Assembly: GCA_022701365.1 (NCBI GenBank)
Contig: JAKUHH010000108.1
Coordinates: 1,294,392-1,358,391 of the forward strand
Origin: Mycocentrospora acerina
Taxonomy: Eukaryota > Ascomycota > Dothideomycetes > Pleosporales
Direction of reading: 5' to 3'
DNA length: 64,000 nt
Shown here: positions 10,331 to 22,053 of the stretch, piece by piece
Layout: each line of letters opens with the position of its first letter
Numbering within the stretch: position 1 is the stretch's first letter
Position numbers and translations under genes: made by a program
Notes under the pieces: generated by a model
What the model saw: only the letters and a program-made list of their open reading frames with translations
The model's database searches: none
What the model was told of the DNA's origin: nothing

Positions 10331-13300
10331 ATGGACAGGGTCGATATACGACAGCTCTATGACAGTGATCCGCGACCGACTTTTGTCGTTGACTGTCGGG
10401 CCCGATCCGCTGCCATCTATCATGTTAACAATGCTTTACTTGCTCTGCCACAAGTAGCATCTTCTTTACACTCTTACGACGCACTAAGAGACTGGTGGGA
10501 TCCTGCGAGTAGAGTGGTTGCTCGTCACCAGCATGAATTTCGCCATGGAAGATGCCTGTGGACAAAGTTTACCGCTTGTGAACGCTGGCTTGTCATAGCC
10601 CTTATCGAACAACTACTACCTGTAGAAGAACCGCGAGATCACCTGTCAGAACCTACTCAGCTCTCCCAGGTTCTTTCGCCTCCACAATTAACACGAAACA
10701 CAATTTTTACAATCAGGGTCCAGTCTCTGGACTTGCAAGAACATATTAAATATGTTCGAAAAGTCGACTGGGCAGCGACTTCTCTTGGTCCTATCGAGGA
10801 TTGGAGTTATGAGATGAACCTTTTAGTGACAACATTAATGTTAGAAACCCGACCAACTGCACTCTTTCTTGGACCTGATCATATCATAATCTACAATCTG
10901 GCATACGGTATTGTTGGCGGTTCTAGGCATCCCGAAATTCTTGGCAAAAGTATCATCGACGCATGGTGAGTTAAAACTTTGTTTACTAGGGATGGTGTGT
11001 TCTGATAAATTACAGGCCTGAGCTCGCGGATCCTGTGAGCGCCACTATGGCGCGGTCATATCAAGCTCGCTTTGTTGATGCCCCAGAAGAGGAATATCAT
11101 TTCATGGTGGAGAGGTCTGGGTTCGTCGAAGAGGCTTTCTTCATGTGGAGCTTAGTGCCACTTGCTGGAGTCGGCGCTGTCGATGGCATGTATTCCATGG
11201 TGACAGAAGTGACAAAGCAAAGGTAAGTCTTTGAACATTTATGTGATTAAAATCTGGCAAAAATTTACAACTTGTAGATTATTGGAGCGTCGCAGCAAAG
11301 CGCTATTTCGGGTTAGCCAACTGACGAGCGATGCGAGGAACATCGAAGCATTTTGGTTTTCAATATTTGACGCCATAAAGACTTATGAGTACGATTTTCC
11401 AACAGCGATATTATATTCTAATTGGGATGTCGGAAGAGCACACCCCATAAGATCACACCAGAGTGAACAACGACAGTGTACACTCGAATGGACTATCGGG
11501 TATTCTGATGGTCATGCGGCCATCCCAGACACCTTAGACCTTAAACTCAGCCACGGCTTGGCAAGCGTAATTTCTGACTGTGCAAGTAGTAGGGCCATAA
11601 CACTTTATCGTGACAGAGATGGTATTTTGCCTGATAGTCTCTTCGAAGACATCGAGAAGCGCGCCTTTGGGGATCCTTGTAAAGCTTTCATTGTAATTCC
11701 AATCATAATCTACGACGAGACTACCATTGGATACTTGATAGCGGGTCTTAACACTCGCAGACCCTATGACACCGAGTATCAGGACTGGATAAAAGCGTTG
11801 TCTAACATCCTTGGTGCCTCAGCTGCATCTGTAGCACTTTATGAAGAAGAATCTCGAAGACGCAGACGTCAAGAGGAACAAGCTGCCGAACACCGCGAAG
11901 CTCTCAATGCTGAAGTTGCAGTTCTCGCGCAAGAGGCCAGTAAAGTTGCTGGAAAACTGCAGAATCTTCACGATATTGCAAACGCTGTTGGCGTAGGGTA
12001 CTTTGAGTTTGATATCAAGGGGCAGCTGATACACGGAAACGTAAGTCCTTCACTAACAATATTGCTTTGGGTCAGACTAAGACTATAAACAGGATGCATA
12101 CTTTGTACAGACTGGACACAGGAGAGACATTGCTACTGCTCCTCCATTTGCGTTTGCCGAGCGTATTTTTGAAGCCGATGCGGAAATGGCAATGAATCAA
12201 TGGCATAACTTAGTCGCTGGTGAGCCAGTCACATTCGAAATGCGATGGAAGAAGGAGATAAATGAACGAAACGAAAAGGACGAGAAAAATCAAGATTATC
12301 TCTGGACTTTAACGGCATGCGTACCCGTAATGTCGGCAGACGGCTTAGTGACGGGCGTTTCAGGGTGTCTCACTGATATTTCTGCTCAAAAAGAGGCTAC
12401 TAGAACCGCGCTGTTGCGAATGGAAGCTGAACGGCGACTTGCGAGCTTCACTGAACTGGCACCAGTAGGCTTTTACCAATGCGATGCGAATTTGAAGATC
12501 GGATATTGCAACGACCAGTGGTTCAATATCACTGATCATATAAAGGTCCCCGTCGATAAAATCGACTGGCATTCAAGAATTCTACAGGATGATGTGGAGG
12601 GTATTTTTCGGGATATGCAAAAGATATCGCGTGAGGAAGGTCCACACACATTCTCTTTTCGTCTCAAGAAGCTGTGGACAGGGCCTGATGGAATTTCTAC
12701 TCCAACATGGCTTTTAGCAACCGCTACCACTCATCTCGACAAGCACAAAAGTACTAATTCTATCATTGGCACTCTGACTGACGTTTCACAATTAAAATGG
12801 GCCGAGGCAATTCAGAGACATAGAGTTGAAGAAGCATTAGAGTCCAAAAGACAGCAAGAGAACTTTATTGATATGACAAGCCATGAGATGCGTAATCCGC
12901 TTAGTGCGATGGTACAATGTGCCGATTCAATTTCAACCTCCCTGAGCGAGATGGAGATCCTGACAAGCGACAGCACTCTTGCCGCACAGGCAGTTTTACA
13001 GAATCAGCTAAAGCAATTGATTAGTTCAAGCCTTGACGCAATCGAGACCGTGCAAGCTTGTGCAACTCATCAAAAGAGAATTGTTGACGATATCCTGACG
13101 CTTTCAAAGCTCGACTCAAAACTGCTTGTCATCAGTCCGATCACAATGCAGCCTTCCACTCTCCTGCAGAATCTGCACAAGATGTTTAAGGACGAAGCAG
13201 GCAGGGCACGGGTCAATCTCAAGGTACGATGCGGCTCATCTATTACAAACATGAAAATCGATTGGGCAATACTGGACCCGAGCCGCGTTCTTCAGGTCCT

Positions 13301-14297
13301 TATCAACTTGGTCACAAATGCTATTAAATTTACTCAGGGCCAATCCATACGGAACGTTGAGGTCGTCATGAGTGCATCTCCAGAGGGCGAAGAAAAGTCT
13401 TATATTGAGTATGTACCTCGGGAAGCATTGAGTGAAGATTTTCTCAATCAGCGCGAATGGGGTGGCGGCGAAAAATTCTCCTTGCATTTCACAGTCAGGG
13501 ATACGGGGTGCGGTTTAACCCCAGAACACAAGGCAAAGTTATTTCTTCGCTTCTCACAAGCTTCACCGAAAACACATGTTCAGGTAAAACGTTTGCCCTC
13601 TTTCTTCGATGCCACTAACAGTGCTTAGTATGGAGGCTCTGGCCTTGGGCTTTTTATCTCTCGAGAGCTCACCGAACTGCAAGGTGGTAGTATTGGTGTG
13701 CAGTCCTCACAAGGCAGCGGATCTACCTTCTCGTTTTACATCAAATCTCGGCGGGCGACTCCACCCAGAACAAACCTCTTTAGCGTCAACTTTCCTATCA
13801 GCTCTACTCAGCAGATAGGTCAAAACTCAAACACGTTTCCAGACGAACAGCCCCTTCAGAGTCGCTATCAAAAAAAATATCACGTCCTTGTTGTTGAAGA
13901 CAATCTCATAAACCAACGCGTTCTCTGCAAACAACTCAAAAAGCTCGGCTGTACAGTCCAGGTTGCAAACAACGGCATCGAGGCTTTACATGAGATCTCC
14001 AAAACGACATATAGTAAAGAGCCCACAATTTCCGCTTCATATGAACTTTCTGTTGTGTTAATGGATATTGAGATGCCAGTCATGGATGGCCTGACATGTA
14101 CCAAGCAGATCAGGGATCTGCAAGAGAGGGGTGAAATTACACGCCATTTACCCATCATTGCAGTAACCGCAAACGCAAGGAGCGAACAAGTTGAGCAAGC
14201 AAGACAAGCAGGCGTTGACGACATAGTCTCAAAACCATTTAGGATCCCAGAGCTCATGTCTGTAATCGATAGACTTTTAGAAAGATTTAGAAAGTAA
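10331..14297 (+). CDS. hybrid sensor histidine kinase (PAS/GAF-HisKA-HATPase-REC)
   Basis: Five exons, 10331-10965, 11016-11222, 11278-12040, 12093-13583 and 13629-14297, all with GT-AG introns (50, 55, 52 and 45 bp). They join in frame to 1254 residues. No membrane segment is visible, so it is probably cytosolic. Order: a PAS-like amino-terminal region with the WAATSLGPIEDW motif; a GAF-like region about 300-470; a charged coiled coil about 470-510; PAS regions about 510-760; HisKA with phospho-accepting H799 (TSHEMRNPL); HATPase with N box N944 (NLVTNAIKF), G1 D1005 (DTGCG), F box LFLRFSQAS and G2 YGGSGLGLF; and REC starting near 1117 with phospho-accepting D1178 (LMDIEMPVMDG). All catalytic residues are present. 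It would pass phosphate to an HPt protein in the fungal phosphorelay; the stimulus is unknown. The start at 10331 is the first ATG in this frame and is plausible but unproven. Confidence 0.93.
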
Positions 14298-16084
14298 GGT
14301 TTCCATTGTGTACGAAAGTCAGTTTTCAACTATAATTTAGCATGAACGGCTTTTAGGTTTCAGTGACTCACGACTGTCGTCTGAAGAATTTTGGAAGAAT
14401 TTTGTTCTCAGAGTGCAAATGCTAGATATTTACAATAATAGTAATATCTTTGAGAAACCAACTGTGAGAGGCACTTGCTGTTTTAATAGCTAAGTAGAAA
14501 GAGATTTTTTTGACAGGTGTCACTTAAGTGATGTGGAACGTGACATTCTTGCATTTGATTGACATGTTCTGTGAAAGAAAAATTGGGAGGAGGAACTTGT
14601 TGTACTATTACAATTGTAGAAATGACAAACTATGTATACGCTGGAGGTAGACGTGATCATACACTTGAAAGTACACCATTCGTGGCGAACAAATTCTTTA
14701 CTAACAAAAGTTAAGCCATTTGAACTTCAGCTGCTAGAACTTGCATTCCTTAGTCTTATGTAAATTTGAACTATCAGAAAGACCCAACTCTCTTGTCCAC
14801 CAAATGGACGCAGCATATTACATGTCAGTTTATGAGTAAATTTTGTCACCATAGTCTGCCAAGATCTTTCCACGAGTGATGACGCAATTTTTACATATTA
14901 TTTCTTACCGAATTTTTTTCCTTTGCGTTACTTGAACTGCAAATTATTACCAACTCTAAACAAAATAGATGAGCTGTGTTTTGCTATCCTATTGAAAACT
15001 AAAACTTACAGCACTGATGTAAGATTTAAGAAGTGATGAACGTAATTCACAACAAATTGATTTTACTTTTTAACTAATAGGTTGATTGATGTTTTGCTCA
15101 TTTCCTATGGAGTTTCTCGGATTTATTGAATATTGACCTCGTCTCGACCATGTGACGGACGGATTTCGGCGACATGAGCAAGCGAAAAAACGGAAAATAG
15201 TAACAAATTTGAATAAACGTTGTTATTCAATTTACAATCTTGCCTTGTCCTCTAGATGAATTTAATATTGGGATGCCTAATTGACAATCACAAGTAGTTC
15301 CTTATGTGGCTGTTGTACAAGTAAAGCATTTGTTAGAAATACATCGGGATATTAAATGAGACCTTGAAAATTAGTATTCTCAAATAGCTAGGTTGACAAT
15401 TAGTTAACATTCTAATTAAAACTGAAAGGACATATAAGGTCTCTAATGTTTGAAATAGTTGGTTGTTGCAGGAATGAGACCCAATACATGAAAGTTGATG
15501 GTGAATTTACACATTTCTCAGAAGCTAGGTTCTTGATCACAAGATTGACTTAAACGAATTCGCTTAGTCAAAAAATGAAAAATAAACACTCTAAACTAAG
15601 ATTTTACTTAGTGCGATTACAATTATGCAAAGTGAAACTATTGGGTCAACTTTAGAAATGAATCTTATTGTAGTGACCAGGTAAGAGTAACGATAAAGAA
15701 GATTATTTACTTGAATAGACTCTTTCATTATTATGATATTCGCCTTGTATTTTAGTAGTTGATTTTCCAGTCTTTAAGAGTAAATACGTGAGCGCATGTA
15801 ACGTTCACGAAAGTGTGAGTTGACTTCCAGAGGGATTCATCTCGCACACTAAACTTTCCTCGCCAAGTATTTAGCAGGAGCTAGCATTTACCAATTTTCG
15901 TTCAGCTTTTATTTACATAAAAACTAGGTTCTGCACATTTTGTCCTTTCCATTTGCATTATATACTTGAGAAGGCATCTATAGTGTAACAAAATAAACTA
16001 ATTTTCTCAGCAATAGAGTATTTAAAAAACCTTCAAGGTAGGCAAGGTTAGTTTGTAGGTCTTCAATGACAATTCTGAAGCACT
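14298..16084. other. intergenic, AT-rich, no gene
   Basis: About 1.8 kb with no supported gene and no open frame of note. I see no repeat shared with the rest of the window until the LTR at 16085. Confidence 0.6.
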
Positions 16085-16350
16085 TGTCAGGAACACACCC
16101 CGATGAGACCTGACGGAGTTTACTCCTAAGTACCAGTACCACCGTGGTCCCTAGCAGAGCACCATGGAAACTTAATACCCCTCATTCCGTATCCGCTACC
16201 ATCCGGATACCCAAGAGACTACTATATAGACTACTAAAGAATCGTTACTAGGAATGTAGCGATTCGTCTACAAAATACTACTATTCTATGTGTATATACC
16301 ATGCAGAGACTATACTTGCTTAGTGACGTGAAGTAAGGAGGTTTCTAACA
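16085..16350 (+). mobile_element. solo LTR, TGTCAGGA family, TSD GCACT
   Basis: A 266-bp sequence begins TGTCAGGAAC and ends TTTCTAACA, bounded by the perfect 5-bp duplication GCACT (16080-16084 and 16351-16355). It is homologous to 8722-8982 and, at its ends, to 52290-52546. It lacks an internal region, so it is either a solo LTR left by LTR-LTR recombination or a short non-autonomous LTR element. Confidence 0.9.
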
Positions 16351-17070
16351 GCACTTGCGATTTAGTGCCATAATATAAAACTTTGTAGAATGATGGTACA
16401 TATCTGTGTGCTACTGCTTGCATAGGAACTCATTGCATTGCTGCTGATATTTGTGGAGGTGAAATCTCAACAACTCAAGCCACTAATGCTTTTCAGGACA
16501 CAGCTCTTCCCCCACTCCAGTATGCAAGCCAAAAAGGTACTTTTAGGTGTTATTCGATGCATCAAGAGATAGGACAGAACATTTTTTTGCCTGAGGAACA
16601 AATCTCCCCGCAATACTCAGTCTTTGCTAGAAATTGGCCCACTCATACAAAATCCATAATAATCTTAGGGGCTGAAAATCACCTTAGATACGAAGATTTA
16701 GGTATTATACATAGGGCTTGTCAGTCAGTTAAGCAATTATGTGACTTTTAATTTTTTTAGGAACCAAACCTAAGCGTTAAGAACTCATCAATCATACTAA
16801 TCAAATTATGAATACTAAGTCTGCAAACGAGTCAACATGCCATAGAACTCTTGAATTGTTAAGCAGATGTAAAACGAGAGATTGGTATAAAGCTACTAGG
16901 TAGTAATTTATTTCGATTAATTGTTCTATGAAACTCTGTCACTTGTTGACGCGCTATTATTGATACTACTTCTTGACAATCGCACAGAATCACAGGGGGT
17001 AGCCAAAGGTTTTTTGTTCTGGTTGCACTTAGCAAAACAAGATTTGTACGAAGACCACCTAAGATAAGAT
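16351..17070. other. intergenic with a diverged 118-bp-family relic
   Basis: Around 16491-16610 the sequence TCAGGACACAGCTCTTCC... through GCAAGCCAAAAAGGTACT matches the reverse complement of the 118-bp miniature element. The match then weakens, with GACAGAACA and CTGAGGAAC still recognisable. No TSD can be found, so this is an older, decayed member. The rest holds no gene. Confidence 0.5.
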
Positions 17071-18681
17071 TTAGACACATTTCCAATTGTCTGCATCCTT
17101 GTAATCCCCAGATCCTTGGTAAATGTTGCGCAATGGCCAGCGGCAGTGCCTTCTTTTAAAATCAACACCTGCGCTTGGAGTGCCATTGCGATAAGCGGTT
17201 CCAGTGATAGTCTCGGGCGCAATGCCTTCCTCTACCCAACGAATGATGGCAGTCAAAACGTTTTCGTCTGGATCCAGGCTGGCAGTGTTACGTCGCTGGT
17301 TTCCTATAAAGCTCGCCCCGGGACCACCACCGCAGTGCGCCATGCCTGATATACGGAAGAGGCGATAGAACTCATCGAGTTTCGCAGGCTTCAGATTCAT
17401 GGTTTTCGATACATGTTCGTAGTAGCGCGGGGAATTACTATCTGGGATGATGCCATCCGCAAGTCCGTGGTAGTGAAGTACCTTGCCACCTCTATTCTTA
17501 AAAGCTGACAAGTCGCCATCCCAAGTTTCAATATTATTGAGGTTCAAATTTGCAGAAAGTTCATAGTCTGCAGGTTTAAGACTGAGCGGATCCCACGCTG
17601 AGTCATTGAAGATTGCATATGAGAACCAGTCCGCAGCGCCAAAGCGCTGCCCCTGAAAGTAAGTGAAGAGTGATTCAGTTGCTTCTGCACCTGGATGCAG
17701 GCTTGGATACACTAGGCTACCATCAGCAGCGTATAGTGGAGAATAAATGCTGCGAACTGTGTCTGCCTGCGTGGTAGTAAGACAAGATGAGTTTTGACCT
17801 GCAACACAGACAAGGCCACTAGGATCGTAATTGCATAGATCTGGTGATTCGAGAATTCCGTCAGCAACACCATCAAGCTCATCGCATTGACTCAGAATGT
17901 CCTGATGGATGGCTGGCGACAGGCCTAGTGGAACAAATGTTGGCGCTCCAGGTGGTCCAGTAAGAGGCAAAAAGTGACAACTCCATGACGTTAAATTGTT
18001 AAATGAAAAGGCCGGCGCGCCAGCCACAACACCATCAAAATCTTCTGGGAAGGTCTGGACGGATTTCCAGCCTTGCCGTCCACCAGTGGAACATCCAAGA
18101 TAATAACTTTTCTTGTGAGCTTTGCCATAGAATGACTTGCTGATTTGCTTTCCTAAGACAACACCAGTGTGTAATGCGCGATATGCAAAGTCCTCAATCA
18201 CCTCAGGATTATTGAGGAAAGATTCGCCAGTCGTACCGTCATGGCCATTGTTGGTACCTACAGCGGCAAAGCCAAGAGCAGTCGTATACTCCAAGTCTTC
18301 GTACTGAATGCACCCTCCAAGGCCTCCGTTTCCAGTGCTTAAAAAGCGACCAGTCCAGTTTGTGGGAAGCCATGCCTCCATGCGTAATCCTGAGCGGGCT
18401 GATGTGGAGACATTTAGTCCGATCCTGCAAAGATCTACTGAAACAATTTGCGAAGTGCGGCCACACGTTGGATCAGAATTTGGGAACTGAAGTGTTGTGT
18501 TCGCAGCAATAAATTCAGTGAATAAAACGGTACTATTTGGGACGTGTAAAGAATCAATAAAAGCAGCACACCGGGTAGGAAAATCTTCAGCACATGACTT
18601 CTCGGCGAGTGCCAGAGTGAGAAGACTTGCTGCCGCGGTGAAGAAAAGGGGCGTCATGATAGCGAGATGAAGCTGTAGCAA
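17071..18681 (-). CDS. secreted tannase/feruloyl esterase family hydrolase
   Basis: A single exon encodes 536 residues, close to the usual 520-560 of fungal tannase-family esterases. A signal peptide lies in the first ~26 residues; M1 or M9 could start it. The catalytic serine is S198 in GCSTGGRQG, the aspartate D409 in HGLADGIIPD and the histidine H449 in MAHCGGG. C197 and C450 sit next to the serine and histidine, giving the CS-D-HC disulfide-linked arrangement. The D-to-H spacing of 40 equals that of Aspergillus FaeB. CDELDGVADGI (266-276) is the calcium-binding loop. The protein should hydrolyse ferulate or gallate esters outside the cell, releasing phenolics from plant wall or tannins. 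Whether the substrate is feruloyl or galloyl esters cannot be decided from sequence alone. Eight or more N-x-S/T sites fit secretion. No truncation. Confidence 0.93.
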   Translation of the reverse strand: MLQLHLAIMTPLFFTAAASLLTLALAEKSCAEDFPTRCAAFIDSLHVPNSTVLFTEFIAANTTLQFPNSDPTCGRTSQIVSVDLCRIGLNVSTSARSGLRMEAWLPTNWTGRFLSTGNGGLGGCIQYEDLEYTTALGFAAVGTNNGHDGTTGESFLNNPEVIEDFAYRALHTGVVLGKQISKSFYGKAHKKSYYLGCSTGGRQGWKSVQTFPEDFDGVVAGAPAFSFNNLTSWSCHFLPLTGPPGAPTFVPLGLSPAIHQDILSQCDELDGVADGILESPDLCNYDPSGLVCVAGQNSSCLTTTQADTVRSIYSPLYAADGSLVYPSLHPGAEATESLFTYFQGQRFGAADWFSYAIFNDSAWDPLSLKPADYELSANLNLNNIETWDGDLSAFKNRGGKVLHYHGLADGIIPDSNSPRYYEHVSKTMNLKPAKLDEFYRLFRISGMAHCGGGPGASFIGNQRRNTASLDPDENVLTAIIRWVEEGIAPETITGTAYRNGTPSAGVDFKRRHCRWPLRNIYQGSGDYKDADNWKCV

Positions 18682-19811
18682 ACCATTTACAACAGTTTCT
18701 CAAGGCCTTATATGGTGCTAAACTGATATCTAATGCGGGGAGACACCGGTAATTTCAACCTGAGATCAACTGCCGAAGTAGGAAGCTCGTTCAAGGTGCA
18801 CTATGACATTTGGCTAGACCCTAGCCCAATGGCGGAATTGAACGAGATACTTACACCGGAATTGTTCCGATGGCTCATATCCCTTTTCGAGCTCCTGATT
18901 TTATGCAGGTACAAAGAGTTGGCGAGGAGCGGCCAAAATTCCTGTTTAACAAAGAAGCTTGTTCAGCCTTACAAGATTCGTTTAGGCTTACTCTTTTTGA
19001 ACTTGTGCCGGACTTGGCAGTCAGCAGGCTGCATCTGGACTTAAAACAAGGGGTATCTCACTTCAAAAGCAATCTGTCATGTACCCACTGAAATAAGATT
19101 AAAGTTAAGAAGACTTTTAGAAGCCGACAATGTTAAGAGGATTATACTCCAGCACAAGTGTTCTTAGCGGATAATGGTTGTTTTTGGGTTGTTCTCACCT
19201 CCTTGGTCGCTTGTGGCAGTGGGGTAGATGTGTGACGTGACAGTTTGCGGGGTAGAAATTTCGCTTCTTGATCTAGTTTGGTAGCTTATAAATTAAACTA
19301 TTTTCCTTATGTCTTACCTCATAGGTCATCACTCCTGCTATATAGAGCCTTTTTTTCTTGTTGAGATTCAGCAGAGTTGGTAGTAATTCAAAAGTTTTTG
19401 AAGGACATATTATACAAATAAATGACGCTTCTACTTTCGCTCTTAGCTAGATACTCCAGCCTAGATGCCCCATAAAATAGCTTAATAAGCTGAAAGGAGA
19501 TATACCCATGAATTCATCAATTTCGATTGAATATTGAAGACACCGCTGCAGGTTGCATCTTAAGCCTTCCAAAGTACATCTCAAAGCAGCATTCATACGG
19601 TCTACTGGTTTCAGACGGTCTGAAGCGAGGCACTAGCGACATGTAACGACATGCCAGCTGACCCACTCTACTGATAGTTGTGTCAGATTGAATCACATGG
19701 AAATAAATTTACACATTTGCGTTACGTAGATTCTACTCGCGCTAGAATGTATGTAGCTTAAACCACTTCTTTAACCTTGAGCTACATACCAAACTTCTAT
19801 TATAATTTGTA
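18682..19811. other. intergenic
   Basis: Contains the esterase promoter on its left side. Open frames at 18733-19091 on the plus strand look partly protein-like but match no family I recognise. The right side becomes AT-rich toward the TIR transposon. Confidence 0.4.
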
Positions 19812-19813
19812 TA

Positions 19814-21610
19814 ACGTAGTTTACAAGTAAGTAAGCTGTACAAGCAAGTAAGCTAACCTACTAACTTTGCAAACCTCTTGAAATGTATATCTTATTAATA
19901 TAATAATATAATATATAGAAAATTATAGAGTAGATTAAGTAGTACTCTAAGTATCTTTTTTGCATATACATGAGTTATAACTAGTCTCTCTACACCTTAT
20001 GCAGAGTGTAAAAGCCTAGTAGCTATAGCTAGATTACTTTCTTCTTTAACACTCTTTATAAGCAATCTGCTAATTAGCCTCTTATTAGGTAAGTAAATCC
20101 TTTCTAGCTCTTTATATTAACACTTCTTACTTATATATATACTTTTTTTTGTGCTATTTATATACTAATACTGCCTTATTAGCTCTCTTAAAGTAAGTAA
20201 TCTAATTATATATTACTTTAACTCTTTTTATTAGCTAATTAGTTACCTTAATTACTATAGCTAGTAGTAAACTCTTATAGTAATATTTATAATTATAAAT
20301 TAATATTAATTAAGCTTTAAGCTTATAAATATTACTTTTATATAAGCCCTTTAACAAGCCTCTATAAGAGCAGCTAAATAAGTAGATATATAAAGCTGCA
20401 TATTAAGCTTTAATAGAATAACATCTAGCTAGAGAAGCACAAGGTCTGCGCCTTAAAAGGCTAAATAGATATTTTCTAATATAAATAATTAATTAAATAG
20501 AGCTTTAATAGCTAGTAAGAACTTTAGATTTATAATATAGTTAATATAGTAGTAGTTAAGCTCTTAACATTATAGCCATATACATGCTTTAATAGTAAGA
20601 AGTAGCTTATATTAAGTAGCTTTAGTAAGTAAGATAAGTAAGGTAGTATATAAAGTATATAGATTTTTTTCTCTTTATAAAGCTTTTTAAACTTAAATAA
20701 GTAGTAGCTTTATTAGCTATTAAAAAGAAATAAGTAATATAAACTAATAAAATAACTCTTTATATAAGTATTAACGTGCTTTAGCTACTTAACTTTTATC
20801 TTATTATTTAAGTAGCTATTATTACTAATTATAATTGCATAGTTATATAAGATATCTTTCTCTTTATGCTAAGCAGATATATAACACTAGCTAGTAAAGA
20901 TAAAGAATAGTAAGACTAACTAGCTAGCAGAATTAATTGCAGTAATTACTATTACTTACTTATAAGTTCTTAGCTAGATAGCCTTTAGCCTACCTTTTCT
21001 ATTTAACTTTATAATAATAAGCTAATTTATAATCTTTCTTATTATAAAGCTTACTGTTTTAAAGTTCTAGATTTCTTTATTATAACTACTTTAATTAGCC
21101 TTTATCTCTTTTATAAGCTTTAACTAGTTCTTAATTAAGGCTAGATCTTTGTATAGAGCTTACTGCCTATTATATACTTAATAAAGTTACATAGCTAGTA
21201 GACACTAACCTAACTAGTACTATATATAGCTAGAAGCTTATTAGCTATATTATATATAGCTGTGTATATAAGCATAAATCTATATGAGTTAAGGTTAAGT
21301 ATATAGCTAACTATTACCTACTCCTCTTACTAAGTAAGCTTTCTTAAGTTAAGCTAGTAATTATGTTAATTAGGTCTACTAACATGTTATTAGTAGTGTG
21401 TTACTTACAAGATTTTAAATGCCTTTACACTATATTACTTATTCTAGATATAATCTATGTTAAGAGCTAATATAGTAAGATTTATATTAGCCTTATAATA
21501 GGCGCGTAGAGAAAGAGTTAGTAGAGTTATAATTAATTTAAGTGTTGAGGTGCGCAAAGTTTGTTGGGTGGCTCACTTGCTTGTACAGCTCACTCGCTTG
21601 TAAACTACGT
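19814..21610. mobile_element. RIP-degraded TIR DNA transposon, Fot1/pogo-like size
   Basis: A 1,797-bp TA-rich block is bounded by inverted repeats. The left end, ACGTAGTTTACAAGTAAG... (19814-~19875), pairs with the right end, ...CTTGTAAACTACGT (~21548-21610), including a shared GCTGTACAAGCAAGT-type core. A TA dinucleotide sits outside each end (19812-19813, 21611-21612), as expected for Tc1/mariner/pogo insertion. All frames are full of TAA/TAG, so no transposase can be read. Length and long TIRs fit Fot1-type elements, but the superfamily is inferred. A truncated, less mutated relative is at 39940-40283. Confidence 0.7.
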
Positions 21611-21612
21611 TA

Positions 21613-22053
21613 ATGAAGAGATTTGACGGGTGTTTGTCCTTTTCTCTTCCTAGGTTTGATTTCGCTTGTAGTTCACTCTACGGCACAGGCCGTTTTTCTT
21701 TCAGCTGAAACAATCTCATCTATATTGTGTGCTTGACTCTCTACCATTGCAGCAATCCATCTGAGCGAGAAGAGAAGGCCCTTTGTCATCATTCAACAAA
21801 CCATACTTGCTGTGAAATTAAAGGCCCGAGAGCAAAATCTTTGATGGAATTTTGATTACAGCAGTACAGCGATGAAAGCCCTCCATAAACGATGCAGTGG
21901 CTGAATCCGCGCCGAGGGCGAATATGAACATGTCAGCAGGCTGTCAGACAGGCCACAAGGGCAAGGATATCTCGGCATATGAATTATTAGAAAAACTGAT
22001 CACGTCAATCTATGCCTCGTCAAATGTTCTTGCCGCCATTTAGCCGTCGGGTA
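21613..22053. other. spacer between TIR element and NRPS relic
   Basis: Non-repetitive sequence of normal composition with no gene recognised. It may include the decayed 3' part of the NRPS relic. Confidence 0.4.

Noticed and set aside
18733..19091. overlapping plus-strand frames with protein-like composition
   Set aside because: No domain, no signal peptide, no splice-supported extension. It may be a remnant, but nothing supports a gene call.
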